Below, piece by piece: positions 8,436 through 16,487 of a stretch of 64,000 nt of DNA (the first letter of the stretch is position 1; each line of letters opens with the position of its first letter). The position numbers and the translations under genes are program-made. A model generated the notes under the pieces. That model was not told where the DNA came from. It made no database searches and was given only the letters and a program-made list of their open reading frames with translations. The stretch is from Pseudomonas sp. G34 (lineage in GTDB: Bacteria; Pseudomonadota; Gammaproteobacteria; Pseudomonadales; Pseudomonadaceae). The stretch covers positions 124,001 to 188,000 of the forward strand of contig NZ_JAVHZV010000002.1 in the NCBI RefSeq assembly GCF_031119625.1. Direction: 5' to 3'.

Positions 8436-9305
8436 GTGCCGGAGTTGATCTCCGTCATCATCTGCAGTGCCCAGCCCGCCCGGTTACAGGCAGCGACCCG
8501 CAATATCGAAGCCACGATCGGTGTCGAATACGAGCTGATTGCCGTGGACAACAGCGTCGAGGGCCGAGGCATCTGCGCGGTCTACAATGAGGGTGCCTCC
8601 AGGGCGCGCTACCCGTTCCTGTGCTTCGTGCATGAGGATGTGGAGTTCTTGAGTCAGGATTGGGGCGTGCGGGCGCTCGCTCATTTTTCGCACGACGAGG
8701 GCCTTGCCTTGATTGGCCTGGCTGGGAGTCGCTACAAGGCGGCAACACCTTCTGGCTGGCACAGCGGTGATGACGACGATCTGTGCATCAACGTGCTGCA
8801 CGGTGCATCGAGAGCAAGTGCCAACGCGGCTTTCGCCAAACCAGCCGACAGCGGTTCGGCGACCTGTGTACCGGTCGTGGCGCTGGATGGTGTCTGGTTG
8901 TTCGCGCGTCGTACGGCGTGGGCCGAAACGCGCTTCGATGAGCGCTTGGGCGGCTTTCATTTTTATGACGTCGATTTCAGCCTGCGTGTTGCCCGGCGGG
9001 GCAAGATCGCCGTCGTCTTCGATATCGAACTTTTGCACTTTTCCCTGGGCAGCTTTGCTGAGGCGTGGGCCAGGCAGGCGCTCGCCTATGCCGCTGCGCC
9101 ACCGGTGGCACTGCCGTTTTCTTGCGCCACACCCTCGAACCCAGGCCTGCTGCGCCGCAAGGAGGCGGCGGCAGTGCGTTACTGGCTGCGCCTGTTGAGG
9201 CGAGCGCAACTGCCATGGGCTTTGCGGATTCGCTGGCTCCGGGCTGTCGGTATTCAGCGCTACCCCGCCCAGTGGCGCGTGGCGCTCAAGTTTCTGCTGC
9301 GCTGA
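8436..9305 (+). CDS. GT2-type glycosyltransferase, StrF-like domain
   Basis: The 289-residue product starts with LISVIICSAQPARLQAATRN and continues with YELIAVDNSVEGRGICAVYN and FLCFVHEDVEFLSQDWG. That pattern is typical of the StrF/GT2_5-type domain found beside surface-glycan genes. A second block, ALDGVWLFARRTAWAETRFDE and FHFYDVDFSLRV, gives the D-x-D/acceptor residues near 148-182. The only in-frame start between the upstream stop at 8403 and the conserved N-terminus is GTG 8436. It follows the preceding GT2 by 16 bp. Its last 20 bases overlap the 3' end of the gene on the other strand, so the two are convergent. Substrate unknown. Confidence 0.72.
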   Translation: MPELISVIICSAQPARLQAATRNIEATIGVEYELIAVDNSVEGRGICAVYNEGASRARYPFLCFVHEDVEFLSQDWGVRALAHFSHDEGLALIGLAGSRYKAATPSGWHSGDDDDLCINVLHGASRASANAAFAKPADSGSATCVPVVALDGVWLFARRTAWAETRFDERLGGFHFYDVDFSLRVARRGKIAVVFDIELLHFSLGSFAEAWARQALAYAAAPPVALPFSCATPSNPGLLRRKEAAAVRYWLRLLRRAQLPWALRIRWLRAVGIQRYPAQWRVALKFLLR

Positions 9306-10539
9306 TGATTTCAGCGTAGCGGAAGCAGGACGCCCCCAGGATGTAGTCGGCGAGCTGGTGCGTGTCGATGGGGGCATCCGCGAGTTGCGCCAGCTCGTCG
9401 GCATTGGAAAAGCTGGGTATGCCTTCGGCTATCAGGTTCAGGCTGCTCGCTTGGTACAGGGCACAAGGTACGCCGAACAGCGTTGCTTCAAACAGGCTGG
9501 TGGTATTGAACCCGACTGCCAGGTCATAGCCTCCGGCACGTAGCGCGTGTGCAAGGGTTGGGCTGTCGTCGAGCGAGGCGCTTGATGGCACGGCAGCCAT
9601 CAGTGCCGCGTCCTTGGCGAGCAGCGGGTGCAGGCGCACCGTCAGCCGATAGCGCGCGGGCAAAGAGGCCAGTAGATGGAGCAGTTGGATGCTGTCGCCC
9701 ACATAGCGTTTGCCCGGCAGCACGCAAAGCAGGTGTTTGTGCGCGCTGGGCGATGGCCGCGACCCAGGCTGAGGCGCGGGTGGGTCGATGTAGCCGGCGA
9801 TCTGTATCCGGTAATCGGGCGTGCGGCCGATTTCACGGTGGAATGCAGCAATTTCGGCGCGGCAGAACTCGCTCCAGACCAGCAAGGTGCTGGCCGTGAC
9901 GTTTTCATAGTTGATGATGTCGATCGGTTGCTCGCCGCGATAACGATGATAAAGCCCGTGCTGCAGCGAGTAGGTCGGCAGGCCGTGATGCCGGCAGGCG
10001 GCGACCAGAAAACACTCGGGAATGTTGGCGCTGTTGAAACTGACCAGTGAAGTCAGCTGCTGGGGGATCTGCAGCCTGTCGATGGCTCTGAAGTGCTTGA
10101 TGGTATGGCACAGCGCGCTGAATACGTAGAGCTGCAGCAGCAGGGGCAGCGAACAGCGCCGTGTTATCCTCCAGGCCGCGTACATGGCGCGCCAGTCCAG
10201 CGATTTGCTGGCGTCCTCCTTGAGGGCAGGCATGTAACTGATGTTCCGAGGCTGCTTTTCGCCGAGCCGGTTACCGATGCTCAGGGCCAGCTTGGTCTGG
10301 TCGTCGCGATCACAATGCCAGATGTAGGCGTCATCCTTGAGCTGATCATGGTGGCGGTAACGCGGGGTCAGGCGTATCAGCTTGAACGCGCTGCGGATCT
10401 TTTTGCGGGTCGAGCGCTTGTCGAACAGCAGGTGCGCCAACACGGCTGCCGTTGGGTTGCAGAGGTTGTAGCCGTGGTAGGTGGCGAACCTGAGCTTTTC
10501 TTTTGTCTGGGCGTAGAGGCTATACATGAACCGGTCCAT
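9286..10539 (-). CDS. Unassigned surface-carbohydrate protein, GT-B/capsule-transferase-like
   Basis: The 417-residue protein is the only leftward gene between 1 and 17.4 kb. I do not recognise the family with confidence. Visible segments suggest a two-domain GT-B or CDP-glycerol-transferase-like fold: TSLVSFNSANIPECFLVAAC, YSLQHGLYHRYRGEQPIDI (the QHG motif seen in capsule-type transferases), HKHLLCVLPGKRYVGDSI, LTVRLHPLL, and VGFNTTSLFEATLFGVPCAL. ATG 10539 was chosen because the frame further upstream overlaps the divergent kinase and is Arg/Pro/Ala-rich shadow; ATG 10527 is an alternative. It converges with the StrF-like gene with a 20-bp overlap and diverges from the kinase with a 53-bp gap. 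This suggests it arrived or is regulated separately. Function: transferase of the surface glycan, inferred. Confidence 0.6.
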   Translation of the reverse strand: MDRFMYSLYAQTKEKLRFATYHGYNLCNPTAAVLAHLLFDKRSTRKKIRSAFKLIRLTPRYRHHDQLKDDAYIWHCDRDDQTKLALSIGNRLGEKQPRNISYMPALKEDASKSLDWRAMYAAWRITRRCSLPLLLQLYVFSALCHTIKHFRAIDRLQIPQQLTSLVSFNSANIPECFLVAACRHHGLPTYSLQHGLYHRYRGEQPIDIINYENVTASTLLVWSEFCRAEIAAFHREIGRTPDYRIQIAGYIDPPAPQPGSRPSPSAHKHLLCVLPGKRYVGDSIQLLHLLASLPARYRLTVRLHPLLAKDAALMAAVPSSASLDDSPTLAHALRAGGYDLAVGFNTTSLFEATLFGVPCALYQASSLNLIAEGIPSFSNADELAQLADAPIDTHQLADYILGASCFRYAEIISAAET

Positions 10540-10592
10540 GGGGCAGCGGCATGCTGCACTGCAAGCACCTGATGCTCGCGGGGAGGCTTGAG

Positions 10593-11327
10593 GTGGGCAA
10601 GACCCTAGTCTTTCAAAATGAGCGCATCGGGCGCAAACAGATCCGGGCTTTACTGGCGCTTCTCGTCGGCCTCGAGGATTTTGCACCCGGGCGTGCGGTA
10701 GCCAGGATAGGCCAGGGAGACGAGGCATTGTTCGTCAAACGCTATCGACGCTCCATGAAGCCCTGGTGGAAGCGGATCCTGCGCCGGCCCTATCAGTCTC
10801 CGCTGCGCAATGAGGCGATGCTGCTCGCCAGGCTGCAAGCGCTTGGTTTTCCAGCGCCTGAGCCGCTGCTGTACACCGAGTCCCGGCATCCGCGGTTTCA
10901 TCAAAGCCTGCTGCTCACGCGCTTCTTGCCAGGCGTGCCGCTGGCTACCCTGACGGGGGAGGCATTGCTGCGAGGTGCGCACCAGGCGCTGAGCCTGCTT
11001 GCCCAGTTGCATGCCCATGGGATTGCCCACGGCGACTGTAACCCATACAACTTTCTGGTGGCCGAGCAGGCTTATCTTCTGGATTTCGAGCGGGCGGATG
11101 ATTTCAACCGGGAAGCTGCCATCGACGACTTCAAGAAGATCATGCTGCGCCTGCGTGACCTGGGGCTGAGTGACGAGGTGCTCGAAGCGCTTGCCGCAGG
11201 CTACGCTTCAGCGACCGATTCGCCTGTGCTCGATGCCAGGGCGGTACTGGCCGAGCTGCAGGGGTTGAGTGTGGTTCGCAAGCCAACGCGTTGGCGGCCA
11301 CCCCAGCAGTTGCAAGGCTCACTCTGA
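10593..11327 (+). CDS. Small WaaP-type kinase (Kdo/LPS kinase-like)
   Basis: The 244-residue product has a single kinase-like fold: FVKRYRRSMKPWWKRIL near residue 48 (ATP-binding Lys region), the catalytic loop HAHGIAHGDCNPYNFL near 145, and YLLDFERADD near 167 (DFG equivalent). It most resembles Kdo/heptose kinases of LPS synthesis. GTG 10593 is preferred over ATG 10551, because GGGGAGG lies six bases upstream and the extra residues look non-native. It is followed by a 115-bp gap with a good sigma70-like promoter for msbA, so it is probably not in the msbA operon. With the two domains at 1-1208 and the protein at 17418, it is one of four kinase-like domains here. Target sugar unknown. Confidence 0.75.
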   Translation: MGKTLVFQNERIGRKQIRALLALLVGLEDFAPGRAVARIGQGDEALFVKRYRRSMKPWWKRILRRPYQSPLRNEAMLLARLQALGFPAPEPLLYTESRHPRFHQSLLLTRFLPGVPLATLTGEALLRGAHQALSLLAQLHAHGIAHGDCNPYNFLVAEQAYLLDFERADDFNREAAIDDFKKIMLRLRDLGLSDEVLEALAAGYASATDSPVLDARAVLAELQGLSVVRKPTRWRPPQQLQGSL

Positions 11328-11385
11328 GCAGCAAGCCGGCAGCCAGGTATTTTGCGGTGCGTGGCTCACCAGCTTTCAGGCGCAT

Positions 11386-11413
11386 TTGGTTGCGTGGTGC
11401 CTGATGGTACAAT
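11386..11413 (+). promoter_or_regulatory. Predicted sigma70-type promoter for msbA
   Basis: TTGGTT (11386-11391) and TACAAT (11408-11413) are separated by 16 bp. The pair lies 30 bp before the msbA start, in the 115-bp gap after the kinase gene. The -10 matches the consensus at five of six positions. No operator-like dyad is seen. Confidence 0.45.
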
Positions 11414-11442
11414 CGCCGGCTTAATCCTAGAGCCAGCATCTT

Positions 11443-13269
11443 ATGCCTGATTCAAGCGCCAAATCGCCTTCGATCTCCAGCTTCAAGTTGTACATGCGGC
11501 TGTTGAGCTACATGAGGCGTTACTGGTTCATGTTCGGCGTCAGCATGATCGGTTACATCATCTTCGCCTCGACTCAGCCGATGCTCGCCGGGCTGCTCAA
11601 GTACTTTGTCGACGGCCTTGCCGCCCCCGAAGCCGGCATGGTCGAGTTGCCGCTGCTGGGCAGCATGCAGCTGCTCTATGGTGTGCCGCTGGCGTTGTTG
11701 CTGATCACCATCTGGCAAGGCATAGGCTCATTTCTCGGCGGCTATTACCTTGCCCGGGTGTCGCTGGGGTTGGTGCAGGACTTGCGCATCGCGCTTTTCA
11801 ATAACCTGCTGACACTGCCCAACCGCTATTTCGACAACCACTCCACGGGCTACCTGATTTCCCGCATCACCTACAATGTCGGGTCGGTTACCGGGGCGGC
11901 CACGGATGCCTTGAAGGTCATGGTGCGTGAAGGCCTGACGGTGGTTTTCCTGTTCGGTTATCTGCTGTGGATGAACTGGAAACTGACCATGGTGATGGTG
12001 GCGATCCTGCCGCTCATTGCCCTGATGGTTAAGAGCGCGAGCAAGAAATTCCGCAGCCAGAGCCGCAAGATCCAGAGCGCCATGGGCGAATTGACCCATG
12101 TGTCTTCCGAGACCATCCAGAACTACCGCGTGGTGCGCAGCTTCGGTGGCGAGCGCTACGAGCGTGAGCGCTTCTACGAGGCGAGCGAGGACAGCACCCG
12201 CAAGCAGCTGCGCATGACCCGTACCAGTGCGATCTACACACCCAGCCTGCAACTGGTGAACTACGCCGCCATGGCGTTCCTGATGTTCCTGGTGCTGTTC
12301 CTGCGCGGTGATGCCAGCGTGGGTGATCTGGTGGCCTACATCACTGCGGCAGGGCTTCTGCCCAAGCCGATTCGCCAGCTTTCGGAGGTCAGCTCGACCA
12401 TCCAGAAAGGGCTTGCCGGCGCCGAGAGTATCTTCGAGCAGCTGGACGAAGTGACGGAGCCTGATAACGGCACGATCGAGAAAGAGCGGGTCAGTGGTGC
12501 GCTGGAGGTCAAGCACCTGAGTTTTGTTTACCCCGGGACCGAGAAAATCGTCCTGCAGGACATCAGCTTCACCGTCGAGCCGGGACAGATGGTGGCCCTG
12601 GTCGGCCGTTCGGGCAGTGGCAAGTCGACCCTGGCCAACCTGATCCCGCGTTTTTATCAGCATGATCAGGGTCAGATTCTGCTCGATGGCACACCGATCG
12701 AAGACTATCGCGTCGAGAACCTGAGAAAACATATCGCGCTGGTCACCCAGCAGGTTTCGCTGTTCAACGACAGCGTCATGAACAACATCGCCTACGGCGA
12801 CCTTCGTAACCTGCCGCGCGAGGCGGTCGAGCAGGCCGCCGAAGCCGCTTATGCCCGCGAATTCATCGATCTGCTGCCCCAGGGCTTCGAAACCCGGGTA
12901 GGCGAGAACGGCGTCATGCTGTCGGGCGGCCAGCGTCAGCGCCTGGCGATTGCCCGGGCATTGCTCAAGAGCGCGCCCGTGCTGATTCTGGATGAGGCGA
13001 CCTCGGCCCTGGATACCGAGTCCGAGCGCTATATCCAGGCGGCGCTGGACAAGGTGATGGAGGGGCGCACGACGCTGGTCATCGCACATCGCCTGTCGAC
13101 CATCGAGAAAGCCGATCTGATCCTGGTCATGGATAAGGGGCACATTGTCGAACGCGGTACTCACGAGTCGCTACTGGCGCAAAACGGTTACTACGCCCGA
13201 TTGCACGCCATGGGGCTCGAGGATGAGCCGCAAGAGCAAGAGCAAGAGCAAGAGCAGTCCGAGTCCTGA
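11443..13269 (+). CDS. msbA: Lipid A export ABC transporter/permease MsbA
   Basis: The 608-residue half-transporter flips core-lipid A across the inner membrane. Six membrane segments occupy roughly residues 20-310. The nucleotide-binding domain shows Walker A GRSGSGKST near 389, the Q-loop VTQQVSLFND, the signature LSGGQRQRLAIARAL near 493, Walker B PVLILDEATSALD near 511 and the H-loop IAHRLST near 547. Length is slightly above the usual 580-600 because of a C-terminal tail of alternating Gln-Glu made by four CAAGAG hexamers. The gene opens the central core block; its neighbour to the right is a GT9 and its own promoter is visible. Assignment is firm. Confidence 0.95.
   Translation: MPDSSAKSPSISSFKLYMRLLSYMRRYWFMFGVSMIGYIIFASTQPMLAGLLKYFVDGLAAPEAGMVELPLLGSMQLLYGVPLALLLITIWQGIGSFLGGYYLARVSLGLVQDLRIALFNNLLTLPNRYFDNHSTGYLISRITYNVGSVTGAATDALKVMVREGLTVVFLFGYLLWMNWKLTMVMVAILPLIALMVKSASKKFRSQSRKIQSAMGELTHVSSETIQNYRVVRSFGGERYERERFYEASEDSTRKQLRMTRTSAIYTPSLQLVNYAAMAFLMFLVLFLRGDASVGDLVAYITAAGLLPKPIRQLSEVSSTIQKGLAGAESIFEQLDEVTEPDNGTIEKERVSGALEVKHLSFVYPGTEKIVLQDISFTVEPGQMVALVGRSGSGKSTLANLIPRFYQHDQGQILLDGTPIEDYRVENLRKHIALVTQQVSLFNDSVMNNIAYGDLRNLPREAVEQAAEAAYAREFIDLLPQGFETRVGENGVMLSGGQRQRLAIARALLKSAPVLILDEATSALDTESERYIQAALDKVMEGRTTLVIAHRLSTIEKADLILVMDKGHIVERGTHESLLAQNGYYARLHAMGLEDEPQEQEQEQEQSES
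13231..13257 (+). repeat. CAAGAG hexanucleotide tandem repeat at msbA 3' end
   Basis: Four perfect CAAGAG units plus CAG encode the Gln-Glu tail of MsbA. The unit is a multiple of three, so copy-number changes would lengthen or shorten the tail without a frameshift. Confidence 0.85.
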
Positions 13270-13382
13270 GCTCGGCTTGGGCACTGAAGGAACAGCCCGT
13301 GGCGTTCCGAATGAGCGGATGCGCTCCGGCGAAGGTTTGCAGTACTTGATCATGGACGATTGTGGATTATGCGGGAGTTCTG

Positions 13383-14435
13383 ATGGCCGAGGTTTTAACG
13401 CACGCTGATACCCATCTATCGGTGGTGCCGGCTGATTGTCGGATCGCATTGGTGCCTTCCATGGGGCTCGGTGATGGATGCATTTACCTGGTGCTGGCGG
13501 CCAACCTGGCGCGTGCGGGCTATCAGGTAACGGTGTTGAGCAACCACTTCGGGGCGCTCGACGACTGGTTGCCGCTGTTCGAGGCTCGACCGCTGCCGGC
13601 GCCTGCGGAAACCTTTGCGGTGCTCGACGACTTCGATCTGGTCATCTCCGACCTGGGCAGCATGTTGACTCGCCATGCCGAGGCTGCCGAGGTGCTGGCC
13701 AGGCGCTATGTTTTCGTGGGTACGCTGAAAGTCGATTCACGCTTCGTGCAGGAACCGGCGGCCGATAGCCTGGCGCGGCTGCCTGTGCAAAAGGCTCGCC
13801 TTCTCGCGCCCCTGGCTGCAGCCGCCGGGCCGTTGCGCTGCCTGCCGGATGACAGTGTCAGCATGGTCGAGCAGGCCGTCGCCTTTTGCCGCACCCGTTT
13901 GGGGCTGGCCGAGGCCCGCAGCGATATCGGGCTGCAGATGCCTTGCACACTCCAGCACCGCCGCCACGCAAAGCGGGTGATGCTGCACCCGCTTTCATAC
14001 AACGTGAAAAAGAACTGGCCGGCGCACAAGTACCTGGCCTTGGCCAGGCGCCTGCGGGCAGCGGGGTATCAGCCGCAGTTCGTGCTGTCACCCAAGGAAC
14101 GCTGTGACCATCTCGAGGTGTTCGCGTCCGAGTTCGAGGTTCCCGAGTTTGCAGATGCCAAGGCCTTGGCTGCCTACCTGTACGAGTCCGGTTATGTGAT
14201 TGGTAACGACTCGGGGGTTGGCCATCTTGCCTCGGCGTTGGGTGTGCCGGTGCTGACCCTGTACCGCAAGCGACGCGATGGTTTTTGCTGGCGTCCCGGC
14301 TGGGGGGCCTGCCAGGTCGTGCGCCCGATCCTGTCGCTTAATTTCATGCGTGATCAATGGGCGATGTTCATGAGCGTCAATCGGGTGGCCAGGGGTTTCC
14401 AGGGTTTGATTCAAAAGGTCGGAGGGGACCAATAA
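13383..14435 (+). CDS. GT9-family (heptosyltransferase-like) glycosyltransferase
   Basis: The 350-residue GT-B enzyme belongs to the ADP-heptose transferase family. Supporting blocks are IALVPSMGLGDGCIYLVLA at the N-terminus (nucleotide fold), HPLSYNVKKNWPAHKYLALA near residue 203, and YVIGNDSGVGHLASALGVPV near 272, the classic GT9 donor-site motif. ATG 13383 has GGAG six bases upstream. Its stop overlaps the next ATG by one base (TAATG), so the two are coupled. As waaC and waaF are not in this window, this is more likely an additional heptosyl- or other outer-core transferase than the inner-core enzymes. Donor is inferred from family only. Confidence 0.8.
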   Translation: MAEVLTHADTHLSVVPADCRIALVPSMGLGDGCIYLVLAANLARAGYQVTVLSNHFGALDDWLPLFEARPLPAPAETFAVLDDFDLVISDLGSMLTRHAEAAEVLARRYVFVGTLKVDSRFVQEPAADSLARLPVQKARLLAPLAAAAGPLRCLPDDSVSMVEQAVAFCRTRLGLAEARSDIGLQMPCTLQHRRHAKRVMLHPLSYNVKKNWPAHKYLALARRLRAAGYQPQFVLSPKERCDHLEVFASEFEVPEFADAKALAAYLYESGYVIGNDSGVGHLASALGVPVLTLYRKRRDGFCWRPGWGACQVVRPILSLNFMRDQWAMFMSVNRVARGFQGLIQKVGGDQ

Positions 14436-15346
14436 TGAGTGGGTCTACCGCGATCACCATCGTCATTCCGGCGTACAACTATGCCAAGACACTGGGGCGC
14501 ACCGTTCGCTCAGTCGTGCCGCAGATGAATGATGACGACGAGTTGCTGATCATCGATGACGGCTCCAAGGATCACACGCCGCAAGTCATCGAGGCGCTGA
14601 AAGTCGAATTCCCCGGTCGCTTCACGGCGTTGCGCAAGGACAACGGTGGCCTGGCCTCGGTGCGCAATCTCGGTATTGAAATGGCCCGTCATGACTGGCT
14701 GATCTTTCTCGATGCGGATGATGAAATGGCGCCAGACAGCCTGGCCCTGATTCGGACGCATCTGGCGGCAAATGCCGAATCGCGAATGGTCATCGGGGGG
14801 CACTGGTCGGTCGATCAGGCGGGGCGACGTCGTCAGCACTCGCCCGACAAGCTGCCGCAGACGCCCATTCAGCGGGTAAAGAGCTATCTGCTCGACAAAA
14901 CCCTGAGCATTTCCAACGGGGCCTGCGTGATGCACCGTTCGATCTTCCAGGCCGGCAACTATCCCGAGCGTTTTCGCAACGCCGAAGACATTCCGGTATT
15001 CGCGCAAACGCTTGCCGCTTACCCGGTTACGCTGCTGCCAGAACCCCTGGCAATGATCCACAAGCACAGCGACAGCCTGCGTCATGATTTTGGCTCAAGC
15101 CTGGCGGGCGGGGTTGAACTGGTCGATGAGGTGTTCGGAAGATTGCCCGCAGAGTTGCAGCAATTGCGTGCCGCGTTCTACCAGCAGCGTTGTCTGTCAC
15201 TATTCCGCAGCGCCTGCCTGGCGGGTGATCCGATTGCCGCCAAGCGGTTCTACTGCCAGGCGGTAACAAGCGACTGGCGCGTGCTCCTCAAATTGTCTTA
15301 TTTGCGCAAGGCGATCCGCCTGTGGATGGGCCGCCTGGATGGCTAA
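14435..15346 (+). CDS. GT2-family glycosyltransferase
   Basis: The 303-residue GT-A enzyme has ITIVIPAYNYAKTLGRTV, ELLIIDDGSKDHTPQVIEAL near residue 35 and WLIFLDADDEMAPDSLALI near 88 with the metal-binding D-A-D-D. ATG 14435 has a strong GGAGGGG seven bases upstream and overlaps the GT9 stop. The 3' end overlaps the next gene by 8 bp. It is part of a tightly coupled run GT9-GT2-GT4-GT2 that reads as one operon from 13383 to 17362. Substrate unknown. Confidence 0.8.
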   Translation: MSGSTAITIVIPAYNYAKTLGRTVRSVVPQMNDDDELLIIDDGSKDHTPQVIEALKVEFPGRFTALRKDNGGLASVRNLGIEMARHDWLIFLDADDEMAPDSLALIRTHLAANAESRMVIGGHWSVDQAGRRRQHSPDKLPQTPIQRVKSYLLDKTLSISNGACVMHRSIFQAGNYPERFRNAEDIPVFAQTLAAYPVTLLPEPLAMIHKHSDSLRHDFGSSLAGGVELVDEVFGRLPAELQQLRAAFYQQRCLSLFRSACLAGDPIAAKRFYCQAVTSDWRVLLKLSYLRKAIRLWMGRLDG

Positions 15347-16487
15347 AACGCTGAAAGTCCTGCAACTGCAGACCCGTTACAACGCCGCGGACACCAACTC
15401 TGACCTGGGCGAGCAGATCCTGCAGGGGCTGCCTGCGGAGCGTTTCGAGGTGGTCAATGCCTATCTTGAAGGCCGGCCGGCAGACGATGCCGTGGACCCG
15501 CCTGGTCGCCGCCAGGTGTTCTTCGAGTTCAGCGAGAAGGACATGAGTGGTCTGCGCCGCAAGGTGCAGGCGCGCCTGCTGGCGTTCTGCCGGGAGGAAG
15601 GTTTCGATGTGGTGTTGCTGCACCGCTTCAAAGCGGTCAATTTGTTCATGCACCTCAACAAGAAGCTGCGCATCGCCCGGTGTATCGGCGTATCCCACGG
15701 TTTTGGCGAGTACGACCGCTTCTATCGACGCTGGCAGGCCAGGCGTCTGATCGATGCCTGCTGGCGCTTCGTCGGTGTGTCGCCGGCAGTGGTCGATTAC
15801 CTGGTGTCGCTGCGCTGTGGTTTCACGAAAGCCAACACGGTGGCAATCACCAACGCGTTGGACATCGATCTGGCCGAGTCCCTGCAACTGCCGCGAGATG
15901 CCGCGCGTCAGGCCTTGGGGTTGCCGATGACGCCAGTGATCATCGGTGCCATCGGGCGTCTGGTTCCGATCAAGGGGCATGCCCATCTGATTCGAGCCTT
16001 CGCTGCCGTCAGTCAGGAGTTCCCCCATGCGCACCTGGCTATCATCGGTGGGGGGCGTGAGCAGGACAATCTAGATGCGCTGATCGCCGAGTCCGGTTTG
16101 CAGGAACGCGTACACCTGTGCGGTACCCAGCCCGATGCCATGCGCTATGTGCGGGCCTTCGACATCTTCGCCATGCCATCGCTGCAGGAGGGCCTCGGGC
16201 TCGCCCTGCTCGAGGGCATGAGCGGCCGCTTGCCGGTGATGGGGTCGGACATCCCGGCAATGCGCCCACTTTTGCAGGGCGCTGGCGGGCGGCTGTTCAG
16301 GCCGGGCGACGTGGCGTCGCTGACCGAGCAGCTGCGTGCCGGCCTGGCCGATAGCGAGGCCGAGCGCGTCGCGCAGGGCGAGCGGGCCTACCGCTATCTC
16401 AGGCGCGAGCACGATATCGATGATTTCCGCCGCAAATACCGTGAGCTGATCGAAGGTGATCAGCCGCTGACAGGATCGTCTTCATGA
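15339..16487 (+). CDS. GT4-family glycosyltransferase, Ssg-like
   Basis: The 382-residue GT-B enzyme carries VIIGAIGRLVPIKGHAHLI near residue 197 and the GT4 motif MPSLQEGLGLALLEGMSG near 282. In Pseudomonas the gene immediately upstream of wapR is ssg, a glycosyltransferase needed for normal LPS/exopolysaccharide, and this gene occupies that position. It overlaps the GT2 before it by 8 bp and the WapR-like gene after it by 4 bp (ATGA). It is a clear paralogue of the GT4 at 4377. Family call firm; the Ssg name rests on synteny recalled from P. aeruginosa. Confidence 0.82.
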   Translation: MAKTLKVLQLQTRYNAADTNSDLGEQILQGLPAERFEVVNAYLEGRPADDAVDPPGRRQVFFEFSEKDMSGLRRKVQARLLAFCREEGFDVVLLHRFKAVNLFMHLNKKLRIARCIGVSHGFGEYDRFYRRWQARRLIDACWRFVGVSPAVVDYLVSLRCGFTKANTVAITNALDIDLAESLQLPRDAARQALGLPMTPVIIGAIGRLVPIKGHAHLIRAFAAVSQEFPHAHLAIIGGGREQDNLDALIAESGLQERVHLCGTQPDAMRYVRAFDIFAMPSLQEGLGLALLEGMSGRLPVMGSDIPAMRPLLQGAGGRLFRPGDVASLTEQLRAGLADSEAERVAQGERAYRYLRREHDIDDFRRKYRELIEGDQPLTGSSS

